Source: CAWCAL01 sp963695075 (GTDB taxonomy: Bacteria > Actinomycetota > Acidimicrobiia > Acidimicrobiales > CAWCAL01). Taken from it: a DNA stretch of 64,000 bases. The position numbers and the translations under genes are program-made. Every line of letters begins with the position of its first letter. Position 1 is the first letter of the stretch. The notes under the pieces were generated by a model. The model was not told the DNA's origin. It was given only the letters and a program-made list of their open reading frames with translations, and made no database searches. Where the stretch lies: the NCBI GenBank assembly GCA_963695075.1, contig CAVOFR010000007.1:868001-932000 (forward strand), given 5' to 3'. Shown in pieces: positions 8,057 through 15,301 of this stretch.

Positions 8057-9049
8057 CTAGTGCTGGTGGGCGGCCTCGAGCAGTTGCTCGATCACCACCA
8101 TGTTGGCCACGCCGTCGGTGGGCGGAATGGGTACGTCGGTCTCGCCCAGGATCGCGGCGGCGAAGAGCTCGGCCTCGATGCGGTACTGATCGGCCGGTTC
8201 GAAGGTGAGCGTCTCGGTGGCCGGGGCGACGGGTGGGTTGCCGCCGCTGGTGACGTGGACGTGGGTGGGCCGATCCGGCGGGATGTTGAAGGGGATGTCG
8301 ATCGCGATGTGCCCCCGGGTGCCGTAGAGGTGGACCCGCTGATGGGGCTCGCAGCGCGTCGAGACCGTGAAGTTCGCGGTCCGGTTGCCGAACTCGAGTA
8401 TCCCCGAGGTGAGGATGTCGACACCCGAGACCGGATCGTGGGTGACCGTCCCGGTCACGTTGTCGGGTTCGGCGTCGAAGAGCATGCGTGAGAGGTTGAT
8501 CGCGTAGCACCCGATGTCCATCAGCGCGCCGCCGCCGAACTCATGGATGTTGCGGATGTTCTTCGGATCGTCGTTGTAGTACGAGAACCAGCTCTGCACG
8601 GTCACCAGATCGCCGATCCGACCGTTCCGGACCAGGTCGACCACCGCCTGCCAACTGGGGTGCAGGCGGTACATGAACGCCTCCATGAACTTGACGTCGG
8701 CCTCGACGCAGGCGTCGACCATCCGCAGCGCGTCGGTGCTGGAGAGGGCCAGAGGTTTCTCGCACAGCACGTGCTTGCCGGCGTAGGCGGCCCGGATCGC
8801 CCACTCGGCGTGGAGGTGGTTGGGAAGCGGGATGTACACCGCCTCCACCGCCGGATCATCGAGGAGGTCCTGGTACGAACCGTGGGCTCGCCGGATCTCG
8901 AGCTGATCGGCCGAGATGCGGGTCAGGTCGAGGTCGCGTCCGGCGATGGCCGCCACGTCGCAGTTGGGCGCGGCCCGGATGCCCGGTATGACCTTCTGGA
9001 GGCCGATGTTCGCCGTGGACAGGATCCCCCACTTCACCGTCGTCGTCAC
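8057..9049 (-). CDS. Gfo/Idh/MocA family NAD(P)-dependent oxidoreductase
   Basis: A 330-residue cytosolic dehydrogenase. The N-terminal Rossmann domain starts VKWGILSTANIG, the catalytic-region motif is HVLCEKPLAL, and the C-terminal half (GGGALMDIGCYAINLSRML) is the Gfo/Idh/MocA alpha/beta domain. It resembles dimeric dihydrodiol/D-xylose dehydrogenase-like members, so an aldose or inositol-type substrate is likely. The GTG at 9049 is chosen because GGAGGA lies 8 nt upstream; the longer frame to 9355 would overlap the promoter of the next gene. It converges on the FG-GAP gene with an 11-bp gap. Confidence 0.87.
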   Translation of the reverse strand: MTTTVKWGILSTANIGLQKVIPGIRAAPNCDVAAIAGRDLDLTRISADQLEIRRAHGSYQDLLDDPAVEAVYIPLPNHLHAEWAIRAAYAGKHVLCEKPLALSSTDALRMVDACVEADVKFMEAFMYRLHPSWQAVVDLVRNGRIGDLVTVQSWFSYYNDDPKNIRNIHEFGGGALMDIGCYAINLSRMLFDAEPDNVTGTVTHDPVSGVDILTSGILEFGNRTANFTVSTRCEPHQRVHLYGTRGHIAIDIPFNIPPDRPTHVHVTSGGNPPVAPATETLTFEPADQYRIEAELFAAAILGETDVPIPPTDGVANMVVIEQLLEAAHQH

Positions 9050-9175
9050 GCTGGTTCCTCCATCCGGGCCTGGCTTGTCACCTACCCGGGCCCAAGTCTG
9101 GCCTGTGGAGCGCCCGAAGGGAGAGCCGCGGCGGTTCTCGGGTAGATTCGGCCCCTTGTAACAGGAGGGCGCCCC

Positions 9176-9589
9176 GTGCGAACCAGGCCGGTACTGACTC
9201 ATCAATCGGCCGGCAGGGCGATCGATGCGGTGCGTTCCCGGCTCGAAGCCGACGGCCGGGGAGCGGCCGTCGCCGTGGTCGATTCCCATGGCGAGCTGAT
9301 CGCCTTCCTGCGGACCGACGGGTGTCGACTGCCGTCGGTCGACAACGCGATACACAAGGCCTTCACCGCCGCCCGCGAACGCGTCGAGTCGGCAGTCATC
9401 GGCCAGAAGTCACGTTCCGAGGACTTCGCCATCACCAACTTCGGCGATCTCCGGTACACCGGCTGGGGCGGCGGTGTACCCGTCGTCGTCGACGGCACGG
9501 TGGTCGGTGCGGTCGGTGTCAGTGGTCTGCCCGAAGCGGACGACGTCGAGCTGGCCCGCCTCGGTGCCGAAACCGCGGTCGAGGGCTGA
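9176..9589 (+). CDS. GlcG/HbpS family (DUF336) protein
   Basis: A 137-residue small protein with the DUF336 pattern: AVAVVDSHGELIAFLRTDG, then a KAFTAA helix and GGVPVVVDGTVVGAVGVSGL near the end. Members bind haem or small acids and often sit beside redox or glycolate genes. GTG at 9176 is preceded by AGGAGG. There is no signal peptide, so it should be cytosolic. It precedes the haloperoxidase-like gene by 7 bp and is probably co-transcribed with it, so the pair might act together in oxidant or haem handling (inference). Confidence 0.85.
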   Translation: MRTRPVLTHQSAGRAIDAVRSRLEADGRGAAVAVVDSHGELIAFLRTDGCRLPSVDNAIHKAFTAARERVESAVIGQKSRSEDFAITNFGDLRYTGWGGGVPVVVDGTVVGAVGVSGLPEADDVELARLGAETAVEG

Positions 9590-9596
9590 CGGCGTC

Positions 9597-11504
9597 ATGA
9601 ACGGTCACTCGCGGCGGACGCTCCTCCTGGTCGGCGTTCTTCCCGTCCTGCTGTTTGTCGTCGGACTCACGGTGGTCGTGATCGCCAACGACGGCGATGG
9701 CGACCCGACCGCCGTCCTGGCCGACTGCGAGCCGGAGGTGCGCGACGACCACTCGATGGCCCGGATCTGGAACGAGGTGCTGCTGTCAGCGGTGCGGTTG
9801 GACGTGCCGGCGCCCACCGTTCACGCCCGCAATCTGTTCCACAGCTCGGCCGCGATGTGGGACGCATGGGCGGCGTACGACCCGACGGCCCGGGGTGTGT
9901 TCGTCGACGAGGACCGGGTCGACGCCGACGCCGACACCGACGAGGTGACGAGGGCCCGCGGGGAGGCCATCAGCTTCGCCGTGTACCGGATCCTGGTGCA
10001 GCGCTACCTGCTGTCGCCCGGTGCCGAGGAGTCCATCACCCGCTTTGACCAACTCATGGCGGACCTGTGCCTCGATCCGGCCTTCACCGAAACCGAGGGC
10101 GACTCGGCCGCGGCGTTCGGCAATCGCATCGGCGCGACGATCCTGGCCGAGACCTTCGACGACGGCTCGAACGAGGCGGACGGCTACGTAGACCCCAACT
10201 ACCAGCCGGTCAACCCACCGCTGGTCGTGGCCGAGCCCGGGACCGTGATGAGCGAACCCAATCGTTGGCAACCGCTCGAGCTCGAGGTGATGGTGGCCCA
10301 GAACGGGATGCCGCTGTCCGAGTCGGTCCAGACCTTCGTCGGCTCCCAATGGGGCGACGTCACCCCATTCGCGCTCGAGCCCTCCGGCGACGATCGGCCT
10401 GCGCTCGATCCCGGCCCACCCCCGCTGTCGGGCGAAGCCGCCACCGACCAGGCGTTCAAGGACGCCGCGGTCGAGGTCATCGAACACAGCAGCTTGCTCG
10501 ACCCGGAATCGGGTGAGACGATCGACATCGGTCCCGCCACCATGGGCAATGCCCCGGTCGGCACGTACGACGACCGGGGCTACGCCGAGAACCCAGTGAC
10601 CGGCGAACCGTACGAGCCTCACGTGGTGGCGCTGGGCGACTACGGGCGGGTCGTCGCCGAGTTCTGGGCCGACGGTCCGTCCTCGGAGACCCCGCCGGGG
10701 CACTGGAACACGATCGCGAACTCGGTCACCGACGCGCTGGACGGCGCTCTCCGCTTCGAAGGCGAGGGCCCGGCCCTCGATCCCCTGGAATGGGACGTCA
10801 AGCTCTATCTGGCTCTCAACGGCGGCATGCACGACGCCGCCGTCGCCGCCTGGGGTTCCAAGGCCTACTACGACTACACCCGCCCGATCTCGATGATCCG
10901 GTACATGGGCGGGTCGGGACAGTCCAGCGATCCCGACGGCCCGTCCTTCCACGCCGAGGGCCTGCCGCTGGAGGCCGGGCTGGTCGAAGTGATCACCGGG
11001 CAGTCGAGCGGGCCCGGTGAGCGGCACGAGGCCCTGGCTGATCACGTCGGTGAGATCGCCGTGCTCTCATGGCGGGGGACGCCGGACCTCCCCGAGACCG
11101 AGATCGGAGGCGTGGGCTGGATCCTGGCGGTCGACTGGGTGCCCTACCAGCTGTCGACCTTCGTCACGCCGGCATTCGCCGGCTACATCTCTGGCCACAG
11201 TACGTTCAGTCGCACCGGGGCCGAGGTGCTGACCGCGATGACCGGCAGCGAGTTCTTCCCCGGGGGATTGGGTGAGTGGACCATTCCGGCCGGCTCGCTC
11301 GAGTTCGAGGCCGGTCCGGCCGACGATCTCACCCTCCAGTGGGCCACGTTCGCCGACGCCAGTGACGAAGCCGGCGTCTCCCGCCTCTACGGCGGTATCC
11401 ACGTGCGGGCTGACGATCTGCGCGGTCGTGAGGTCGGATTCGAGGCCGGACGGGGAGCCTGGACGCTGGCCGAACGGTACTTCGACGGTACGGTCGACGG
11501 CTGA
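9597..11504 (+). CDS. secreted vanadium-haloperoxidase/PAP2-like protein
   Basis: A 635-residue protein with an N-terminal membrane anchor or signal (LLLVGVLPVLLFVVGLTVVV) and the vanadium-dependent haloperoxidase layout: an early helical region (FHSSAAMWDAWAAYDP), then YYDYTRPISMIRY with the phosphate/vanadate-binding Arg, SGHSTFSRTGAEVL with the SGH motif, and RLYGGIHVRADD with the final Arg/His pair. Marine members oxidise halides with peroxide, while others are acid phosphatase-like. The ATG at 9597 overlaps nothing and follows the GlcG-like stop by 7 bp. Substrate and halide preference cannot be read from sequence. Confidence 0.8.
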   Translation: MNGHSRRTLLLVGVLPVLLFVVGLTVVVIANDGDGDPTAVLADCEPEVRDDHSMARIWNEVLLSAVRLDVPAPTVHARNLFHSSAAMWDAWAAYDPTARGVFVDEDRVDADADTDEVTRARGEAISFAVYRILVQRYLLSPGAEESITRFDQLMADLCLDPAFTETEGDSAAAFGNRIGATILAETFDDGSNEADGYVDPNYQPVNPPLVVAEPGTVMSEPNRWQPLELEVMVAQNGMPLSESVQTFVGSQWGDVTPFALEPSGDDRPALDPGPPPLSGEAATDQAFKDAAVEVIEHSSLLDPESGETIDIGPATMGNAPVGTYDDRGYAENPVTGEPYEPHVVALGDYGRVVAEFWADGPSSETPPGHWNTIANSVTDALDGALRFEGEGPALDPLEWDVKLYLALNGGMHDAAVAAWGSKAYYDYTRPISMIRYMGGSGQSSDPDGPSFHAEGLPLEAGLVEVITGQSSGPGERHEALADHVGEIAVLSWRGTPDLPETEIGGVGWILAVDWVPYQLSTFVTPAFAGYISGHSTFSRTGAEVLTAMTGSEFFPGGLGEWTIPAGSLEFEAGPADDLTLQWATFADASDEAGVSRLYGGIHVRADDLRGREVGFEAGRGAWTLAERYFDGTVDG

Positions 11505-11551
11505 GGATCCCGCACGAACGGGCGGCGATGCGCGACGAAGGAGTGGTGGCC

Positions 11552-12736
11552 ATGGGCGACAATCCGGTGATCGATCTCCTGGGACGCCGACTGCGGCTCG
11601 CTGTGATCGGCGGCGGCCCGGGGAGCTTCATCGGAGCCATGCACCGCGCTGCCGCTCGACTCGACGATCGCTATGAGCTGGTGGCCGGCGCCCTCTCGTC
11701 GGATCCCGACCGGTCGCGCCAGGCCGGCATCGACCTGGGGATCGACCCCGCTCGAAGCTACGGCGACGGCATGGCGCTCATCGCCGGGGAAGCGGGTCGG
11801 GAAGACGGCGCCGACGTGGTCGCGGTGATGACCCCCAACGATTCGCACCACGGTCTGGCCCTGGCCGCGCTCGACGCCGGTTTCGACCTGATCATCGACA
11901 AGCCGCTGACCAACACGCTCGACGAGGCGCTGGAAGTTCGCGACCGCGTGCGGAGTACCGGGCTCGTCTGTTGCCTCACCCACAACTACACGGGGTACCC
12001 GCTCGTGCGGCAGGCACGGGCCATGGTCGCCGATGGTCGACTCGGCGACGTGCGGCTGGTGCAGGTCGAGTACGTGCAGGGGGGCAAGGCGCGGCCGACC
12101 ACCTTCGGTCCCGACGACGAGCTTCCCTGGCGCTACGACCCGGTGCGGGGCGGACCCTCGCTGGTGATGGGCGACATCGGGACCCATGCCCACAACCTGA
12201 TCCGGTTCATCACCGGCCTCGAGGTCGACCGGGTGGCAGCCGAGGTGGGAGCGATCATGCCGGACGGCCCGGTGGACGACTACGCGGGTGCGCTGCTGCG
12301 GTTCGAGAACGGGGCGCGGGGCATCTACTGGGTCACTCAGGCCGCTGCCGGGGTGGAGAACAGCCTTCGCATCCGGGTCTCGGGATCGTCCGGCACCGTC
12401 GAATGGGGCCAGGAACGTCCCACCCGGCTGTCCTTCAAGCCGCTCGACGGCCCGGCCCAGTGGCTCACCCCCAACGGCCCCACGACCTTGCCGCTGGCCG
12501 CTCGGGCCAGCCGCATCGTGGCCGGCCATCCCGAAGGCTTCCACGAGGGCTTCGCCAACCTCTACTCCGACGCGGCCGAAGCGATAGCCGCTCGCCGGGC
12601 CGGGCGGGCGGCCGACCCGCTGGCTCTGCACTTCCCCGATGCCGAAGACGGCGTCCGGGGTGTGAGGTTCGTCGAGGCGGTCATCGAATCGAGCCGGGCC
12701 GACGGGGCCTGGACCTCGTGCGCCCTTCCGGGCTGA
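11552..12736 (+). CDS. Gfo/Idh/MocA family oxidoreductase (LacO/YcjS-like)
   Basis: A 394-residue dehydrogenase with Rossmann motif VIGGGPGSFIGAMH, DLIIDKPLTNTL at the EKP position (here DKP) and the C-terminal domain starting GGPSLVMGDIGTHAHNLIRF. The conserved Lys of the motif is kept. The large size and the HNYTGYPLVRQAR segment fit sugar-oxidising members. The start at 11552 is chosen over 11528 because GAAGGAG lies 8 nt before it. It follows the haloperoxidase-like gene by 47 bp. The substrate is unknown. Confidence 0.85.
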   Translation: MGDNPVIDLLGRRLRLAVIGGGPGSFIGAMHRAAARLDDRYELVAGALSSDPDRSRQAGIDLGIDPARSYGDGMALIAGEAGREDGADVVAVMTPNDSHHGLALAALDAGFDLIIDKPLTNTLDEALEVRDRVRSTGLVCCLTHNYTGYPLVRQARAMVADGRLGDVRLVQVEYVQGGKARPTTFGPDDELPWRYDPVRGGPSLVMGDIGTHAHNLIRFITGLEVDRVAAEVGAIMPDGPVDDYAGALLRFENGARGIYWVTQAAAGVENSLRIRVSGSSGTVEWGQERPTRLSFKPLDGPAQWLTPNGPTTLPLAARASRIVAGHPEGFHEGFANLYSDAAEAIAARRAGRAADPLALHFPDAEDGVRGVRFVEAVIESSRADGAWTSCALPG

Positions 12737-12746
12737 GTCCCGCGGC

Positions 12747-13619
12747 TCAGGCGTAGCGGCGGATCGCCGCAGTGGCGGCGTCCACGTAGCTCCCACCGAA
12801 CTTGATGGCGTGGACCACGAGCGGACCGATCTGGTGGAGGGCCACCCGCTCGGGCCAGCCGGCCGCCAGGGGGTGCGTATCGTCATAGGAGGCGTAGGCG
12901 CCGTCGCCGAACCCGCCGAATAGCCGCATCATGGCCAGATCGAATTCCCGGTGACCACCGTGAGCGGCCGGGTCGATCAGGACGCTGTGACCCTGCTGGT
13001 CGATGAGCCGGTTGCCGGCCCACAGGTCGCCGTGCAGTCGCGCCGGTGGTTCATCGGGCCCACCGAGGTCCTCGAGGCGATCGGCGACGCGTTCCAGATG
13101 CCCGATAGTGGCGTCGGCGAGTACGCCGTCATCGTTGGCCAGTCGGGCGAGGGGAAGGAGTCGCCTGGTCCGGTAGAAGCCGGCCCAGGTCTCGCACGGG
13201 TCATTGGGCAGTCGTCGGCTCCCGGTGGTGGCCCGGTCCTCCCGCCCGAAGGAGGGTGCGCCGGCGCGGTGCAGCTCGGCCAGTGCTCGCCCGAACTCGG
13301 CTTCGGTACCGGGATCGCCGGAGCCCGAGCCGAAATCGATCCAGTCCAGGACCAGGAATGGAGGGCCGGCGGCCCGGTCGTCGTTGACCGCCAGGACCTC
13401 CGGGACCCGCACGGCATGCGCTTCGGCCAACCATTGCAGGCCGGCAGCCTCGGTCGGGAAGAACCCGGGAGGGGCCGACAGGTGGGTCTTGGCGAAGACC
13501 CGGCGACCGTCGTCGAGGTCGAACCGGAACGACTCGGCGACGTCGCCGCCGCTGACACGCCGGATCGAAGTGACGGCGGCGCCGAGCCGGTCACCGACGG
13601 CCCGGGTCAGGTCATCCAC
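12747..13619 (-). CDS. fructosamine kinase/ketosamine-3-kinase family protein
   Basis: A 290-residue kinase-fold protein with VSGGDVAESFRFDLDDGR at the nucleotide loop, the catalytic motif LHGDLWAGN and the metal-binding LIDPAAHGGHREFDLAM. Family members phosphorylate fructosamines or ribulosamines, triggering deglycation of proteins or amino acids; bacterial members may act on small glycated amines. The GTG start at 13619 is 15 bp from the stop of the upstream LLM gene, so the two form an operon. Length is normal for the family. Confidence 0.88.
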   Translation of the reverse strand: MDDLTRAVGDRLGAAVTSIRRVSGGDVAESFRFDLDDGRRVFAKTHLSAPPGFFPTEAAGLQWLAEAHAVRVPEVLAVNDDRAAGPPFLVLDWIDFGSGSGDPGTEAEFGRALAELHRAGAPSFGREDRATTGSRRLPNDPCETWAGFYRTRRLLPLARLANDDGVLADATIGHLERVADRLEDLGGPDEPPARLHGDLWAGNRLIDQQGHSVLIDPAAHGGHREFDLAMMRLFGGFGDGAYASYDDTHPLAAGWPERVALHQIGPLVVHAIKFGGSYVDAATAAIRRYA

Positions 13620-13634
13620 GTCGTCGCTCGCCCG

Positions 13635-14516
13635 CTACGAGGGGGCGAGGGCCTCGAGTGCGTCGAAGTCGAGCTGCCCGACTCCGTGTTCGGGGTGGAG
13701 CGGCTGGATGCACACGTGATCGGCTCCGGCGTCGAAGTGCTCGTCGATGCGCGCGTTGATCGTGTCGGCATCGCCCCAGGCGACCATCGCGTCCAACCAG
13801 CGGTTGCTGGCACCGTCGATGTCCTCGTCGTCGAATCCCAGTCGGTTCCAGGCCCGCCGGTAGCCGGGGGCTCGCGAGTAGAACGCCATGACGACCGCGG
13901 CGGTGTCCCGGGCCCGGGCCGCATCGGTGGTCAGCATCACCTTCTGCTCGACGAACAGCCCAGCGTCGGGGCCCATGATCTCGCGGGCCATGGCCGTGTG
14001 GTCGGGCGTGACGTTGTAGGGATGGGCGCCCGCGGTGCGGGCGGCGGCCAGCTCCAGCATCCTCGGGCCCAGGGCGGCCAGAACCACCGGGACCGGCTCG
14101 GCCGGCGGCACCGCCATGTACCGGGACGACTCCATCGTGTCCAGATATCCGCGGAGGAAGCTGAGGGGCTTGTCGTATTCGATGCCCCGCACCTTCGACA
14201 CGATGACCGGGCTCGAGACGCCGAGCCCGAGCGTCATCCGGCCTCCGGTCTGTTCGGCCACAGTGTTGGCCCCCTGGAGCATCACGCCGGGGTGGCGGTG
14301 ATACACGTTGGCGATACCGGTGGCCAGCCCGAGTGTCGTGGTGTGCTGGCCGAGGAATGCGAGCTGGGCGAAGGGGTCGCGACCCATCGTCTCACCGACC
14401 CACAGCCTGGTGAACCCGAGCGCTTCCACCCGCTGGGCGAACGCGGCTTCCTCCGGGGCCGGAACGGTCTCCGGCGAGAACCACACTCCGAGGTCTGTCG
14501 TCATACCCGCTCCCAT
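13635..14516 (-). CDS. LLM-class (F420-type) oxidoreductase
   Basis: About 293 residues with a luciferase-like monooxygenase TIM-barrel: LGVWFSPETVPAPEEAAFAQ, LGFTRLWVGE, GLGLATGIANVYHRHP-like strands and the RMTLGLGVS segment. It resembles TIGR03620-type F420-dependent enzymes of actinobacteria, which use reduced F420 for hydride transfer. AGGGGA precedes the ATG at 14516; a second ATG at 14504 (MTTDLG) is an equally possible start. It is divergent from the DsbA-like gene with only 28 bp between the starts, and is followed by the fructosamine-kinase gene. Confidence 0.83.
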   Translation of the reverse strand: MGAGMTTDLGVWFSPETVPAPEEAAFAQRVEALGFTRLWVGETMGRDPFAQLAFLGQHTTTLGLATGIANVYHRHPGVMLQGANTVAEQTGGRMTLGLGVSSPVIVSKVRGIEYDKPLSFLRGYLDTMESSRYMAVPPAEPVPVVLAALGPRMLELAAARTAGAHPYNVTPDHTAMAREIMGPDAGLFVEQKVMLTTDAARARDTAAVVMAFYSRAPGYRRAWNRLGFDDEDIDGASNRWLDAMVAWGDADTINARIDEHFDAGADHVCIQPLHPEHGVGQLDFDALEALAPS

Positions 14517-14532
14517 TCGATTCCCCTCGTCA

Positions 14533-14538
14533 TAGCAT
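14533..14538 (+). promoter_or_regulatory. -10 box of a leaderless promoter (TAGCAT)
   Basis: TAGCAT ends 6 nt before the ATG at 14545, which would place the transcription start on the start codon. No Shine-Dalgarno is present. The gap to the divergent gene is only 28 bp, so the -35 region overlaps the neighbour's 5' end. Confidence 0.5.
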
Positions 14539-14544
14539 GTCGAG

Positions 14545-15273
14545 ATGAGCACGCCGGCCTCGGATCACTCGTACGACATCGAGTTCTTCTGGGACCCGGT
14601 CTGCCCGTTCGCCTGGATCACCTCACGGTGGGTCGAGAAGGTGGCCGCCCAGAGGGGATACGAAGTGGACTGGCGGTTCATCTCGCTGCGCCTGCTCAAC
14701 AAGGACAAGGACTACGCCACCGAGTTCCCGCCCGAGTACGAGTTCGGCCACACGGCCGGTCTGCGGATGCTCCGGGTCGCGGCCGCGGTGCGGGAAACCG
14801 AAGGCCGCGATCGCCTGGGCGGGCTCGTCACCGCGTACGGCGAGAGTGTCTGGAGCCGACCCCAGGGAACCGACCTGTGGGCCGGGCTCAGCTCGGCCGA
14901 TCATGCTGCCGCTGTCCTCTCCGCCGCAGGGCTCTCGCCGGGCTATGCCGACGCGCTCGACGACACCTCGTGGGACGAGCTCCTCGATGCCGAGACCGAG
15001 CTGGCGCTGTCCCGCACCGGTCGCGAGGTCGGCACGCCGATCATCACCTTCCAGCCGCCCGACGGGCTGTCGTTCTTCGGGCCGGTCATCTCGCGGGTGC
15101 CGTCCGACGACGATGCGGTCCCGCTGTGGGAGGCCGTGACGATGCTGGCGGGCTTCCCGGGGTTCGCCGAGTTGAAGCGCAGCCTCCGGGAGATCCCGCA
15201 GCTCGAGATCCTGGGTGGCGAGGTCGAGCACCCCGTCCGAGAGGACTGGGAGAAGGGCCACCGCCGCGAGTGA
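14545..15273 (+). CDS. DsbA-like thioredoxin-fold protein (Rv2466c-like)
   Basis: A 242-residue DSBA-domain protein. The segment FFWDPVCPFAWITSRWVEKV closely follows the active-site helix of Rv2466c, a mycothiol-dependent nitroreductase of mycobacteria. In this protein the motif is CPFA, so the second cysteine of a CxxC pair is missing and only a single-cysteine (mycothiol-linked) mechanism would be possible. The cis-Pro loop is likely REVGTPIITF. It is cytosolic, with no signal peptide. Assignment to the Rv2466c group is from memory of the motif context, and activity is not certain. Confidence 0.75.
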   Translation: MSTPASDHSYDIEFFWDPVCPFAWITSRWVEKVAAQRGYEVDWRFISLRLLNKDKDYATEFPPEYEFGHTAGLRMLRVAAAVRETEGRDRLGGLVTAYGESVWSRPQGTDLWAGLSSADHAAAVLSAAGLSPGYADALDDTSWDELLDAETELALSRTGREVGTPIITFQPPDGLSFFGPVISRVPSDDDAVPLWEAVTMLAGFPGFAELKRSLREIPQLEILGGEVEHPVREDWEKGHRRE

Positions 15274-15301
15274 GCACGGGGCCTGACCCCGCCGTGCTCA
15301 C
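15270..15301. terminator. palindromic bidirectional terminator spanning two stop codons
   Basis: 15270-15279 pairs perfectly with 15292-15301; inside lies GGGGCCTGACCCC-like sequence. The convergent genes both end within it (TGA at 15271-15273 on plus, TGA at 15300-15298 on minus). No T-tract follows on either side. The tip resembles the palindromes at 17930 and 22006. Confidence 0.65.

Noticed and set aside
6180..8510. 776-codon minus-strand frame over the FG-GAP gene
   Set aside because: Val/Gly/His-rich shadow of the repeated DxDxDG codons; no domain seen.
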